DNA of 64,000 nt, taken from positions 124,001-188,000 of the forward strand of contig CACIZB010000001.1 of assembly GCA_902591025.1 (NCBI GenBank). Reading direction: 5' to 3'. The number at the start of each line of letters is the position of its first letter. The stretch's first letter is position 1. The position numbers and the translations under genes were made by a program. The stretch is from an uncultured Pelagibacteraceae bacterium (GTDB lineage: Bacteria; Pseudomonadota; Alphaproteobacteria; Pelagibacterales; Pelagibacteraceae). The notes under the pieces were generated by a model that had not been told where the DNA came from, searched no databases, and worked only from the letters and a program-made list of their open reading frames with translations. Shown piece by piece: positions 39,977 through 50,282 of the stretch.

Positions 39977-40930
39977 TTATTTTTGTATAGTGTTTAATTT
40001 ATTTAATTCCTCTAGAAATTTGGGAAGTGCCTCAAAAAGATCAGCTTCTAGACCATAATCAGCAACACTAAAAATTGGAGCTTCACCATCCTTGTTAATT
40101 GCTACGATTACTTTACTTTCTTTCATTCCTGCTAAATGTTGAATTGCTCCAGAGATACCAACAGCTATATATAAATCAGGTACAACAACTTTGCCAGTTT
40201 GCCCTACCTGATGATCATTTGTTATATAACCAGCATCAACAGCAGCTCTAGATGCTCCGATTGCTGCATTAAGTTTATCTGCTACCGCAGTTATTAATTT
40301 GAAATTTTCACCACTTTGCATTCCTCTACCACCTGAAATAACAACTCTTGCAGTTCCAAGTTCAGGTCTATCAGATTTAATTTCCTCTTTTTTGATAAAT
40401 TTTGATAAGTTTGTAGAGTCTCCAACTTCACCAGTTTGTATTTCAGCAGATCCACCTGTGGTTGGTGCTGGATCAAATGATGTCGGTCTTATGGTTATAC
40501 ATTTAATTTTGTCAGAACTTTTTACTGTTGCAAATGCATTTCCTGCATAAATTGGTCTTAAGAAAGTATCTGAGCTTATAACTTTAGTTATATCACTTAC
40601 TTGAGAAACATCTAACAAAGCCGCTATACGGGGCATTAAATTTTTTCCAAACGTATTAGCTGAACACATTATATGCGAATAATCTTTTGATAAATTGATT
40701 ATTGCGGATGTGTAATTTTCAGCTAAATAATTTTCATAAATAGTGTCGTTGATATGTACCACCTTTTTGACATTTGGCACTTCAGAAACTGATTTGGCAA
40801 CACTATCAGAGTTATGTCCTAAAACTAAAACATGAACGTCTTCATTTATTTTTGAAGCTGCTGTAATGGCATTCAAAGTAAAGGGTTTTAGTTCTTTATT
40901 ATTATGTTCTGAAATTAATAAAACTGACAT
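39977..40930 (-). CDS. etfA: Electron transfer flavoprotein alpha subunit
   Basis: 317 aa; VVISGGRGMQSGENF, GAIQHLAGMKESKVIVAINKD. Confidence 0.97.
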   Translation of the reverse strand: MSVLLISEHNNKELKPFTLNAITAASKINEDVHVLVLGHNSDSVAKSVSEVPNVKKVVHINDTIYENYLAENYTSAIINLSKDYSHIMCSANTFGKNLMPRIAALLDVSQVSDITKVISSDTFLRPIYAGNAFATVKSSDKIKCITIRPTSFDPAPTTGGSAEIQTGEVGDSTNLSKFIKKEEIKSDRPELGTARVVISGGRGMQSGENFKLITAVADKLNAAIGASRAAVDAGYITNDHQVGQTGKVVVPDLYIAVGISGAIQHLAGMKESKVIVAINKDGEAPIFSVADYGLEADLFEALPKFLEELNKLNTIQK

Positions 40931-41680
40931 CTATATAACTTTAGCCTCATTCTTTAATTTTTGCACCAATTCTTCAACACTTGCGACTTTAATCCCAGCT
41001 TTTCTCTTTGGTGGTTCTTCAACCTTGATTTGCTCAATTCTAGGTTTTGTATCTACTCCCAAATCAGATGCATTTAATTGTTCAATTGGCTTTTTTTTTG
41101 CTTTCATGATGTTTGGCAAAGAGGCATAACGCGGTTCGTTCAATCTTAAATCACATGTTACTATGGCTGGAATATTTACCTCTATTGTTTCAAGACCCTC
41201 GTCAATCTCTCTTGTCACCTCCAATGATTTATCTTTTACATCTATTTTTGAGGCGAAAGTTGCTTGCGGCCATTTTAATAAAGCTGCCAACATTTGACCT
41301 GTTTGATTACAGTCGTCATCAATAGCTTGTTTTCCCATAAAAACTAAGTCAGGTTTTTCTTTTTCAACAATTTTTTGTAAAATTTTTGAAACTGCTAATG
41401 GTTCTATTGCACCCTCAGCTTTAACAAGTATTCCTCTGTCAGCACCAACTGCTAAAGCTTTCCTTACTGTTTCTTGAGCTTTCTCCTCTCCAACAGAAAC
41501 TGCAACTACTTCTTTTGCTTTACCAGATTCCTTTATTTTAACTGCTTCTTCGATAGCATTATCATCAGGTGGATTAGTAGACATTTTAACATTTTCAGTC
41601 ACAACACCAGAACCGTCGTCTTTTACTCTAATTTGAACATTATAATCAATAACTCTTTTTACTGCGACTAAAATTTTCAT
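40931..41680 (-). CDS. etfB: Electron transfer flavoprotein beta subunit
   Basis: 249 aa; [48 protein letters not shown]. Confidence 0.97.
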   Translation of the reverse strand: MKILVAVKRVIDYNVQIRVKDDGSGVVTENVKMSTNPPDDNAIEEAVKIKESGKAKEVVAVSVGEEKAQETVRKALAVGADRGILVKAEGAIEPLAVSKILQKIVEKEKPDLVFMGKQAIDDDCNQTGQMLAALLKWPQATFASKIDVKDKSLEVTREIDEGLETIEVNIPAIVTCDLRLNEPRYASLPNIMKAKKKPIEQLNASDLGVDTKPRIEQIKVEEPPKRKAGIKVASVEELVQKLKNEAKVI

Positions 41681-44112
41681 TAGGCTCTTAACAACTTGTT
41701 TTCACTATCATATGGACTTTCCTCGAGAATTGTAGCCTCATACATTTTTCCAAGAATATCGACTTTAAGTTTTTCACCTACATTAGCAAGATCAGGTTTA
41801 ACCATTGCTAGAGCAATTGATTTATCAAGTCTAAAACCATATTCACCTCCAGTAGCTCTACCAACAACTTTATCGTCTTTATATATCGGATTATTTCCTA
41901 GCACATCTGAGTCAGTTGTATCATGAACTTCAAGTGTAACTAATTTATTATCAAAGCCTTTTTCTCTCCACTTATTTAAAGCTTCGAGGCCTATAAAGTT
42001 TCCTTTATTTGGATGAACAAATCTATCTAAGCCAGATTCGTATGGAGAGTACTCTATTGACAATTCTGTACCCACCAACTTATAAGACTTTTCTATTCTT
42101 AAACTGTTCATAGCCCTGATGCCAAAAGGTTTAATTCCTAAATCTTTACCTGCTTCCATTAATTTATCAAAAATATGATTTTGATATTCAATCGGGTGAT
42201 GTAACTCCCATCCTAATTCCCCCACAAAATTTACTCTCATTGCATTTACAGGTGCGTATCCCACATTCACATTTTTAGCAGTAAGCCACTTAAAGTTTTC
42301 ATTTGAATAATCATCAGTTGAAACCCTTTGCATTAGTTCCCTTGCTTTAGGGCCCGCAACAACCAACACTCCATTACTATTTGTCAGATCTTCAAATATG
42401 ACCGAACCATCAGTCGGCATCCATTTCTGTATCCAATCATGATCTAATCTTAAATTCGCTCCAGCTGATACAAGATAATAACTATTTTCTGCTTCTTTCA
42501 TTATTGTAAATTCAGAATGGACACCTCCCTTAGTATTAAGTGCATGACATAGATTTATTCTGCCAATCTTTTTTGGTAATTTATTCGCAACTAAATAATC
42601 CAAAAATTCCTCTGCTTTAGGACCTTTAATTCTACATTTTGCAAAAGCAGTCATATCTAAAAGACCAACATTTTTTTTTACATTTTCACACTCTTTTTTT
42701 ATTGCATCAAACCATTTAGATCTTCTAAAAGACCAATCATCTTTTTGCTCCATACCATCCGTTGCAAAAAAATTTGGTCTCTCCCACCCAAACTTTTGTC
42801 CAAAGACAGCTCCTAATTTTTTCATTCGCTCATAACATGGTGAGGTTCTAAGAGGTCTTGCCGCTGGTCTTTCTTCGTCAGGATAATGAATAATAAAAAC
42901 ATGGCTGTAAGCTTCCTCATTCTTTGCTTTTAAATAAGACTTTGTTGCGTAATTACCGTAACGTCTTGGTTCAACTCCAAGCATATCGATAGTAGGTTCT
43001 CCATCAATAATCCACTCTGCTAATTGCCAACCAGCACCACCAGCTGCAGTAATACCGAAGCTGTGGCCTTCGTTGATCCAGAAATTTTTAAGTCCCCAGG
43101 CGGGTCCAACTATTGGATTACCATCTGGTGTATAACAAATTGCCCCATTATATACTTTTTTAACACCGACTTCTCCAAAAGCGGGTACACGATGTATTGC
43201 TCCTTCAATATGAGGTGCAAGTCTATCCAGATCTTCTTGAAACAATTCGTATTCTGAATTTTTAGATGGACCTTCGACATAACAAGCTGGTGCACCATCT
43301 TCGTATGGACCTAAAATTAATCCACCAGCCTCTTCTCTCATGTACCATCTGCTATCACTATCTCTTAATACACCCATTTCAGGAAGACCTTCTTTTTTTC
43401 TTTTTTGTATTGCTGGATGTGGTTCAGTAACAATGTACTGATGTTCAACAGGTATGACTGGAATATCTAGACCAACCATCTCTCCTGTTTGCCGTGCAAA
43501 ATTTCCTGAGCAAGAAATTACATGTTCGCACTCAATTGAACCTTTGTCAGTTTCTACTACCCATCCATCTTTATTCTGTCTCATTGATAAAACAGTTGTA
43601 TTCCTGTAAATTTCAGCTCCTCTATTTCTTGCTCCAGTTGCTAAAGCTTGTGTTAAATCTGCTGGTTGTATGTATCCATCTTCTGGATGTTGGATAGCTC
43701 CAATTAAATCATCTGTATGACACAAGGGCCAAATTTCTTTCACTTGTTTAGGAGTTAAAAACTTTACATCGACTCCAATTGTTTTTGCTACTCCAGCGTA
43801 TTGATGATATTCATCCATTCTATCTTTAGTACTGGCTAAACGAATATTTGAAACCACACTAAAGCCGACATTTTTCCCTGTCTCTTCCTCTAATGTTTTA
43901 TAAAGATTAACTGCATATTTATGAAGCTGACCTACAGAGTAACTCATATTAAATAGTGGTAATAATCCCGCTGCATGCCAAGTAGAGCCTGATGTAAGCT
44001 CTTTTCTCTCAATTAAAACAACATCAGACCAACCTTTTTTTGCTAAATGGTAAAGCGCACTAACTCCAACAACACCTCCACCAACTACAACTACTTTTGT
44101 TTTACTTTTCAT
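41680..44112 (-). CDS. Dimethylglycine/sarcosine dehydrogenase-like FAD + GcvT fusion
   Basis: 810 aa; N-terminal [47 protein letters not shown]-terminal aminomethyltransferase-like half. Confidence 0.9.
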   Translation of the reverse strand: MKSKTKVVVVGGGVVGVSALYHLAKKGWSDVVLIERKELTSGSTWHAAGLLPLFNMSYSVGQLHKYAVNLYKTLEEETGKNVGFSVVSNIRLASTKDRMDEYHQYAGVAKTIGVDVKFLTPKQVKEIWPLCHTDDLIGAIQHPEDGYIQPADLTQALATGARNRGAEIYRNTTVLSMRQNKDGWVVETDKGSIECEHVISCSGNFARQTGEMVGLDIPVIPVEHQYIVTEPHPAIQKRKKEGLPEMGVLRDSDSRWYMREEAGGLILGPYEDGAPACYVEGPSKNSEYELFQEDLDRLAPHIEGAIHRVPAFGEVGVKKVYNGAICYTPDGNPIVGPAWGLKNFWINEGHSFGITAAGGAGWQLAEWIIDGEPTIDMLGVEPRRYGNYATKSYLKAKNEEAYSHVFIIHYPDEERPAARPLRTSPCYERMKKLGAVFGQKFGWERPNFFATDGMEQKDDWSFRRSKWFDAIKKECENVKKNVGLLDMTAFAKCRIKGPKAEEFLDYLVANKLPKKIGRINLCHALNTKGGVHSEFTIMKEAENSYYLVSAGANLRLDHDWIQKWMPTDGSVIFEDLTNSNGVLVVAGPKARELMQRVSTDDYSNENFKWLTAKNVNVGYAPVNAMRVNFVGELGWELHHPIEYQNHIFDKLMEAGKDLGIKPFGIRAMNSLRIEKSYKLVGTELSIEYSPYESGLDRFVHPNKGNFIGLEALNKWREKGFDNKLVTLEVHDTTDSDVLGNNPIYKDDKVVGRATGGEYGFRLDKSIALAMVKPDLANVGEKLKVDILGKMYEATILEESPYDSENKLLRA

Positions 44113-44168
44113 TATTTGATTTCTACTAAATTTTTATTCATTTCGAAACAAAATTGTACCAAAGTGTA

Positions 44169-44645
44169 TCAAATTGAACTTCCTAGAGGTTCTGGACTTG
44201 ACACCATTGTAGTCAACCAACAGTTTTTTAAAGGTCCATCACCAGTATATTTTTCAACCTGCCAATTGAATTTATGATAAATTTTTTCTTTATCTAACAA
44301 AATAACCTCAAATTGCACCCAATCATCTCCACTCGTAACTTGTGTAACAGTATGGCTTAAATGATTTATCATCATTTTATAATTGTTTCCTTTTATCATT
44401 CTTTTAAATTTCTCGAGAGGACCTGTGGCTTTTTTATTGTTTGGATGAGCGAAATTCCAAGTTTGCTCAATTCCACTATCTTCAAATCCGTCATTATTCT
44501 TTTGTAAACTTTTTAATTGTATCTTAACAACTTCAGAAGGATTAATTTGACTATTTGGCTTAAGTAATTCTGCTTTCGAAATTGAAATTGAGACAAAAAA
44601 GAATATTAAAAACTTAAATACAGTTAGCAGTTTTTTGGACATCAT
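44169..44645 (-). CDS. DUF4864-like secreted protein
   Basis: 158 aa with N-terminal signal sequence. Confidence 0.65.
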   Translation of the reverse strand: MMSKKLLTVFKFLIFFFVSISISKAELLKPNSQINPSEVVKIQLKSLQKNNDGFEDSGIEQTWNFAHPNNKKATGPLEKFKRMIKGNNYKMMINHLSHTVTQVTSGDDWVQFEVILLDKEKIYHKFNWQVEKYTGDGPLKNCWLTTMVSSPEPLGSSI

Positions 44646-45183
44646 CTAAGAACTTATTCCTTTTTTTATCACCTACAAAAGGTACAGCAAAGTATCTTCT
44701 ATATATAACATCCGTTATGCCGCATATATTGAATACTCCTCGTCTTAACCTTTTTGTTGGCATGTTTAGAAAAAAAGTCCTTACTGCAAACTGGGGAGAT
44801 CCATAAGTACAAAATACCACTGCTTTTTTTCCTTTTAAATTACCAATAGGATATCCGTAATTTCCAAATAATTTTTTAAATTTGAATGCCCATGGTGGAG
44901 CCAAGACTTTATCTATCCAACCCTCAACAATTGCCGGCATTCTGAAATTCCAAATTGGTGCAATTAGCACTATCACATCAGAGTTTTCTATCCTTTTTCT
45001 GTGATCTAATGTCTGATTGTCTGGTTCTTCACCAGAAAAAACTGGGTCAAACTTTTCTTTATAAAGGTCAACAATATCAATTTCATGCCCATTATTTTTT
45101 ACTGTTTCAATGAACCTATCTCTAATAGCCGAATTAAAAGATTTTTCATTATAATGTCCATATACTACAAATATTTTTTTCAT
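44614..45183 (-). CDS. NAD(P)H dehydrogenase / flavodoxin-like fold quinone reductase
   Basis: 189 aa; KKIFVVYGHYNEKSFNSAIRD, VLIAPIWNFRMPAIVEGWIDKVL. Confidence 0.87.
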   Translation of the reverse strand: MKKIFVVYGHYNEKSFNSAIRDRFIETVKNNGHEIDIVDLYKEKFDPVFSGEEPDNQTLDHRKRIENSDVIVLIAPIWNFRMPAIVEGWIDKVLAPPWAFKFKKLFGNYGYPIGNLKGKKAVVFCTYGSPQFAVRTFFLNMPTKRLRRGVFNICGITDVIYRRYFAVPFVGDKKRNKFLDDVQKTANCI

Positions 45184-45584
45184 TTTTTCAAAAATTTTTC
45201 AAATTCTATTTTTGTACATTTATTTTCAATATAAAAAATATTATTTGCTTCAACAATTTCTCTTGCTTTATTATTAGATATATCTAATTGTAACCATAAA
45301 ACTTTTGCACCAACTTTTACTGCATCTTTTGCTATCTCAACGACTTCATTGGAGGGTCTAAAGACATTGACTATTTCTACTGGTTTCTTTATGTCTGAAA
45401 TTTTTTCATAAACATCCTCGTTCAATATTTTCTCGTCTTTAATTGAAGGATTAACCGGATAAACTTTAAATCCATATTCTTGAAGATATTTCATGACAAC
45501 AGTCGATGTTTTTTTTAAATCCTTGCTTGCCCCAATCAAAGCAATACTTTTATATTTTGATAAAATTTCTTTTGTACTAATCAT
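45180..45584 (-). CDS. CoA-binding domain protein
   Basis: Start set at MISTKEIL; IALIGASKDLKKTSTVVMKYLQEYGFKVYPVNP. Confidence 0.87.
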   Translation of the reverse strand: MISTKEILSKYKSIALIGASKDLKKTSTVVMKYLQEYGFKVYPVNPSIKDEKILNEDVYEKISDIKKPVEIVNVFRPSNEVVEIAKDAVKVGAKVLWLQLDISNNKAREIVEANNIFYIENKCTKIEFEKFLKK

Positions 45585-45588
45585 CTTT

Positions 45589-46365
45589 TTATCTATCTTT
45601 CCAGACAGGTTTTCTTTTTTCGAGAAATGCTGATATTCCCTCTTTTGCATCCATTGCCAACATATTAATTGTCATCATCTTACTAGTATAAGCGTAAGCT
45701 TTATCTAAAGGCATTTCTAACTGTTTATAAAAAGTTTGTTTTCCAATTTTGATTGTAAGATTTGATTTTGATGCAATTTTTTTTGCAATTTTGAAGACCT
45801 CAGAATCTAATTTAGACTTTGGAAAATAATCATTAATTAAACCCAGCTCTTTTGCAAATTTTGCTTTGATAGGTTCTCCAGTTAAAAGCATTTTCATCAT
45901 AGGTTTTCTATTCATCTTCCTGCTGACGGCAACCATTGGCGTGCTACAAAATAATCCAATATTAACTCCTGGTGTAGCAAATAATGCGTCCTTGGAACTA
46001 TAAGCAAGATCACAACTTGCAACTAGCTGACAACCTGCAGCATAAGCCGCTCCGTGTACCTTTGCAATTACTGGTTTCTTTCCCTCTACAATTTGAAGCA
46101 TTAATTTTGAGCAAAGATTAAAAAGTTTTTGATATTTTTCTTTTTTTTTTAAACTTTTTACCTCTTTAAGATTATGTCCTGCACTAAAGCCCTTCCCTGA
46201 TCCTTCAATTACAATTACTTTTATATTTTTATTTTTGTCTAATCTTTTTAATACATTAATAAGATCAGTAAGATTTTTAAATGATAAAGAATTATATGTT
46301 TTTGGATCATTTATAATTACTCTTGCAATTTCTTTATATTGGTAGATTACCCTTATATTGCTCAT
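45589..46365 (-). CDS. Enoyl-CoA hydratase/isomerase family protein
   Basis: 258 aa; GSGKGFSAGHNLKEV, KVHGAAYAAGCQLVASCDLAY. Confidence 0.94.
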   Translation of the reverse strand: MSNIRVIYQYKEIARVIINDPKTYNSLSFKNLTDLINVLKRLDKNKNIKVIVIEGSGKGFSAGHNLKEVKSLKKKEKYQKLFNLCSKLMLQIVEGKKPVIAKVHGAAYAAGCQLVASCDLAYSSKDALFATPGVNIGLFCSTPMVAVSRKMNRKPMMKMLLTGEPIKAKFAKELGLINDYFPKSKLDSEVFKIAKKIASKSNLTIKIGKQTFYKQLEMPLDKAYAYTSKMMTINMLAMDAKEGISAFLEKRKPVWKDR

Positions 46366-46373
46366 TAAAAAAT

Positions 46374-46748
46374 TTACTTAAGCTTTCCTTCTTCTCTCAT
46401 TTTCGCTCTTATCTTTGTGGCGGATATTTCTTGTATCTCTTTTGATAATTCAATTTCCTCTATTTTATACCCTACTCCACGACCATAACAAATGTTGGTT
46501 ATGTTAGGAACTAGCATAATCTTAAAACGACCTTCAAATTCTGGGTTTAATCTCTCCTCAATATTTTTTTTTACTGTTTCAAAATCAAATGGGTTATCGT
46601 CAACCCCTTGAACATCTCTAATTTGAATACAAACTTGACCTGTTTTTTTTATTATTTCTTTAAATAAAGTGTAGTGACCCTCATGAAATGGTTGCCATCT
46701 ACCTAACATTTGTGCAGTTGGTTTCTTATTATCCCATCTATAAGACAT
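46374..46748 (-). CDS. HIGH-family nucleotidyltransferase (adenylyl/cytidylyl transferase-like)
   Basis: 124 aa; MLGRWQPFHEGHYTLFKEI (HxGH) and EISATKIRAKMREEGK. Confidence 0.8.
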   Translation of the reverse strand: MSYRWDNKKPTAQMLGRWQPFHEGHYTLFKEIIKKTGQVCIQIRDVQGVDDNPFDFETVKKNIEERLNPEFEGRFKIMLVPNITNICYGRGVGYKIEEIELSKEIQEISATKIRAKMREEGKLK

Positions 46749-47155
46749 TATTTGATTTCCTTTAAAATTTTAGGTGCCCAATTTTTAGCATCCTTAGTGG
46801 TGACATGATAGTTAAACTTTTCAGGTTTAACAAACATCTTATTTGTATCCTCAAATCTGCCCTCTTTAATAGTGTCCATCCAGATGATATAATCAGCTGG
46901 GAACAAAGCTCTTGCTTCAGGTGTTGGGCATATAAAGTCTGCAACTACATAATTCCCTTCATCTCGCAATTTAATTGCAAAATCTGCCATTCTTTTAGCT
47001 TGTCTTTTCCGCCCCTCTTCTGAAAAGTCCCAGTCATTTGCCTCTTTTCTTACTTCGTCAGCATTTAACCTTTTTGCATTAAGCATCGGACCAATTTCAT
47101 TGGCTAAAGTTGTTTTTCCTGATCCAGGTAGGCCCATAATTAATATAATCTTCAT
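46748..47155 (-). CDS. APS kinase-like P-loop kinase
   Basis: MKIILIMGLPGSGKTTLANEIGPMLNAKRLNADEVRKEANDWDFSEEGRKRQAKRMADF...VADFICP; start set at MKIIL. Confidence 0.82.
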   Translation of the reverse strand: MKIILIMGLPGSGKTTLANEIGPMLNAKRLNADEVRKEANDWDFSEEGRKRQAKRMADFAIKLRDEGNYVVADFICPTPEARALFPADYIIWMDTIKEGRFEDTNKMFVKPEKFNYHVTTKDAKNWAPKILKEIK

Positions 47156-47262
47156 ACTGAATTCATAGTTAGCAACAGGACTAAATTTAATCAACTAATA
47201 ATGTTAAAGCTAATTGTTGAATTTCTTTGACAGCTTTTTTAAAAAATATAATGATCTAAATA

Positions 47263-47991
47263 ATGAATTTTTCTTTGGAAATTAGTCCTACAACCGATAT
47301 CGATTCTGTGCCAGCGATAAAAGATGTTTACATCACTATGTTACCTGGTGGAGATTACAAAGATACTGCTCAACAAGCAGTTGAACTTGTAAAAAAAGGG
47401 TTCAACCCAGTCCCTCACTTTCCCGCGAGATCCATGCACAACGAAAAAGAGCTCAAAAATTATGTAGACATTTGTAAAGACGGTGGGGTGAAGCAAGTAT
47501 TAATTATAGGTGGTGGAAGAGAACCAGTTGGAAAATTTGATAGCTCTTATCAACTATTAGAAACAGGTTATTTTGAAAAAATGAAGATAGGAATTGCTGG
47601 ACACCCTGAGGGTAGTCCTGATATATCGGATGCAGAGTTAGAAAAAGCTATGATAGATAAAAAGCCTTATGCTGATTATATTGTGACCCAATGGTTGCTA
47701 GATCCTCAGCCTATCATAGATTTTATATCAAAACAAAGCGTGCCAGTTCATGTTGGAATTACTGGGCCTCTTAAGATATCGAGCTTGATTAAATTTGCCA
47801 ATATTGTTGGAGCAAAAAATTCCTTAAATTTTCTTAAATCTAATTTTAGTAAGGCTTTAGATTTATTGAAACCTAAAGACCCTAATGATTTAATTGGGAA
47901 AGTTAAATCGCATACAGATTTCTTCCACATTTATACATTCGGCGGCTTGAAGGAAACTAACAAGTGGTTGAAGGAGAATAGTTATGTCTAA
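47263..47991 (+). CDS. MetF-like methylenetetrahydrofolate reductase family protein
   Basis: 242 aa; VKKGFNPVPHFPARSM, VLIIGGGREPVGKF, GHPEGSPD, YIVTQWLLDP. Confidence 0.85.
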   Translation: MNFSLEISPTTDIDSVPAIKDVYITMLPGGDYKDTAQQAVELVKKGFNPVPHFPARSMHNEKELKNYVDICKDGGVKQVLIIGGGREPVGKFDSSYQLLETGYFEKMKIGIAGHPEGSPDISDAELEKAMIDKKPYADYIVTQWLLDPQPIIDFISKQSVPVHVGITGPLKISSLIKFANIVGAKNSLNFLKSNFSKALDLLKPKDPNDLIGKVKSHTDFFHIYTFGGLKETNKWLKENSYV

Positions 47992-49342
47992 AGAATTTGA
48001 CTATACTAAATTAAAACATGTTACTTCAGTTGATCAATCAGATCGAAAAGTACCATATAACTTAAGGCAAAGTGGACCAACAAAAGTTGAAATGTTAATA
48101 TCAACAAGAGTAAGAAAATCACCTTATTGGCATTTATCTATGCAAGCAGGATGTTGGAGAGCAACTGTTTACAACCGAATTTATCATCCTAGAGGATATG
48201 TAAAACCTGAAGATGGTGGAGCAATGGTTGAATATAATGCAATTGTTAATCATGTTACAATGTGGAATGTAGCTGTTGAAAGACAAATACAGGTTAAAGG
48301 ACCAGATGCAGAAAAATTTGTTGATTATGTTATCACAAGAGATGCAACAAAAATTTCACCCATGAGAGCAAGGTATGTAATATTATGTAACGCTTATGGT
48401 GGGGTTTTAAATGATCCTATTCTTTTGAGGATATCAAAAGATGAATTTTGGTTTTCTCTATCAGACTCTGATATTGGTATGTATCTTCAAGGTGTAAATG
48501 CTGATGGAAGATTTAATTGTACTATTGAGGAAATTGATGCATGCCCTGTTCAAATTCAAGGACCAAAATCAAAAGCATTGATGAAAGATTTATTAGGTGA
48601 CCAAGTCGATTTAGATAATATGCCTTTTTATGGTTTAGCAGAAGTTAAAGTTGCTGGAAGAAGTTGTGTAATTTCTCAATCAGGTTTTTCTGGTGAAGCA
48701 GGTTATGAAATATATTTGAGAGATGCAACTTTATACGCAGATGAAATGTGGAATGCAGTTCTTGATGCGGGAAAAAAACATAATTTAATGGTTATTGCAC
48801 CTGCTCATCATCGAAGAATTCAAGCTGGAATTCTTTCTTGGGGTCAAGATATGGATCAACAACATAATCCTTATCAATGTAATTTAGGTTATCAAGTTTC
48901 TTTATCTGGTAAAGGCGAATGGAATAAAAAAGCTGATTATGTTGGTAAGGCAGTATTAGAGAAAATGGGTGCAGAAATAAGAGCAGGAAAAAAACCATAT
49001 AAACTTCAATTAGTTGGAATGGAGTTAGGTGGCAAACCAATTGACGATTATGCGCCTGACTTTTGGTTAGTATCACCGGAAGGTGGTGGAGATCCAGTTG
49101 GATTTATTACTTCACCGTGGTGGCATCCTGAAAAGAAAAAAAATATAGCTATGGGATATGTTCCTTTCGATGGAACTTTAAATCCTAATGGATTTCCAAA
49201 AAATAAAATTGGAACTAAATTTAAAGTTCATTTGCCTGAAAAATATTCAGAAAGTCCAGGTAAACCAGTTAATGCGGTAATTGTTGATATTCCATTCAAA
49301 GAGTCATTTAATGCTAATACTAGAGAAGTCGTAAAAGGTTAA
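47984..49342 (+). CDS. GcvT-family folate-dependent methyltransferase/demethylase (DmdA/LigM-like)
   Basis: 452 aa; GCWRATVYNRIYHPRGY, SQSGFSGEAGYEIYLRD, GILSWGQDMDQQHNPYQCNLGYQV. Confidence 0.85.
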   Translation: MSKEFDYTKLKHVTSVDQSDRKVPYNLRQSGPTKVEMLISTRVRKSPYWHLSMQAGCWRATVYNRIYHPRGYVKPEDGGAMVEYNAIVNHVTMWNVAVERQIQVKGPDAEKFVDYVITRDATKISPMRARYVILCNAYGGVLNDPILLRISKDEFWFSLSDSDIGMYLQGVNADGRFNCTIEEIDACPVQIQGPKSKALMKDLLGDQVDLDNMPFYGLAEVKVAGRSCVISQSGFSGEAGYEIYLRDATLYADEMWNAVLDAGKKHNLMVIAPAHHRRIQAGILSWGQDMDQQHNPYQCNLGYQVSLSGKGEWNKKADYVGKAVLEKMGAEIRAGKKPYKLQLVGMELGGKPIDDYAPDFWLVSPEGGGDPVGFITSPWWHPEKKKNIAMGYVPFDGTLNPNGFPKNKIGTKFKVHLPEKYSESPGKPVNAVIVDIPFKESFNANTREVVKG

Positions 49343-49351
49343 TCTTGTTCT

Positions 49352-49374
49352 AGGGGAACTCTTAAAGTTCCCCT
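49352..49374 (+). terminator. Rho-independent terminator
   Basis: AGGGGAACT-CTTAA-AGTTCCCCT followed by ATTTATTT, 9 nt after the GcvT-like stop. Confidence 0.85.
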
Positions 49375-49386
49375 ATTTATTTCAAA

Positions 49387-49491
49387 ATGACAAATAGTTT
49401 TTTAATTGCAATTTGCATTATAATAATTTTTGCTTTAATAGTATTCCCACTAATTGTTTCTTACATTGAACAAAAAAATAAAAAAAAATAA
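49387..49491 (+). CDS. 34-aa single-TM microprotein
   Basis: MTNSFLIAICIIIIFALIVFPLIVSYIEQKNKKK; TAA abuts the ATG of the next gene. Confidence 0.5.
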   Translation: MTNSFLIAICIIIIFALIVFPLIVSYIEQKNKKK

Positions 49492-50034
49492 ATGTTTGGT
49501 GAATTTATTGATATAATTTTTAGATCTATAAGATTAGATAAAACTCTTTATAGTGATAATAAAAATTTTACTGAAGCATCCATATATTTTGCTGGGCTCA
49601 TTATGATTTTAGATGGAATTGCTGGTGCAGTCGCTGCAAACACTGTGATTAAAACTGCTATAGGGATGTCGGGACTAACGGCAATAATAACTTGGTTTAT
49701 CTGGGCAATATTTATTTTTGTAATTGGTGTAAAAATATTTCCAGATAAACAAACTAAGGTATCCTTCAAAAAAGTTTTGACTGCAGTTGGTTTTGCCCAT
49801 GCACCTGGGCTTTTAAGATTTTTTGCAGTCACACCAGAATTGATGGTACCAATTATTTTTTTAACTCAATTTTGGATTTTTGCAGCTTTAATAATATCTA
49901 CCAAACAAATACTAAATCTAAAATCAAATTTCAAATCTTTTGGAATTGTATTTTTATCATTTTTAATAATTGCTATTTTATCAATATCTTTTGTTATGAG
50001 CAGAATGAACGCTTTACCAATTAATCATATTTAG
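49492..50034 (+). CDS. Yip1-like membrane protein
   Basis: 180 aa, 5 TM; VGFAHAPGLLRFFAV. Confidence 0.75.
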   Translation: MFGEFIDIIFRSIRLDKTLYSDNKNFTEASIYFAGLIMILDGIAGAVAANTVIKTAIGMSGLTAIITWFIWAIFIFVIGVKIFPDKQTKVSFKKVLTAVGFAHAPGLLRFFAVTPELMVPIIFLTQFWIFAALIISTKQILNLKSNFKSFGIVFLSFLIIAILSISFVMSRMNALPINHI

Positions 50035-50192
50035 ATTGGAAAAATTGTTTTAGAAATTCTACAAGATTTACATATTTTAAAACCTGTAAGAATTAAATTT
50101 TGTAAAACACTTTCATCTTTTTCTTTACACTCCTCACAAATATTATCTATTTCCTTTTGGTTTTTTTGATTGATATCTTCGTATTCAGTCAT
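50031..50192 (-). CDS. 53-aa CxxC/CxxC microprotein
   Basis: MTEYEDINQKNQKEIDNICEECKEKDESVLQNLILTGFKICKSCRISKTIFPI; stop overlaps the stop of the convergent Yip1-like gene. Confidence 0.6.
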   Translation of the reverse strand: MTEYEDINQKNQKEIDNICEECKEKDESVLQNLILTGFKICKSCRISKTIFPI

Positions 50193-50282
50193 CTCGATTT
50201 AAGAATATCAGCATGTTTTAAAAATACTATTTATTTTATTGAAATCTTTATTCATTTTTGAAATAAACTTTAGGCAAAAATC

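Noticed and set aside
46762-46944. 60-aa minus-strand ORF
   Set aside because: Alternative frame inside the APS kinase-like gene
47227-47252. TTGACA and TATAAT boxes before the MetF-like gene
   Set aside because: Boxes are perfect but the spacer is only 14 nt, too short for a confident sigma70 promoter; left unannotated
48792-49076. 94-aa minus-strand ORF
   Set aside because: Antisense to the GcvT-like gene, which has clear motif support
47984-49342. Naming the GcvT-like gene dmdA
   Set aside because: It shares the fold, but length and sequence recalled for canonical SAR11 DmdA differ; substrate cannot be assigned from sequence alone
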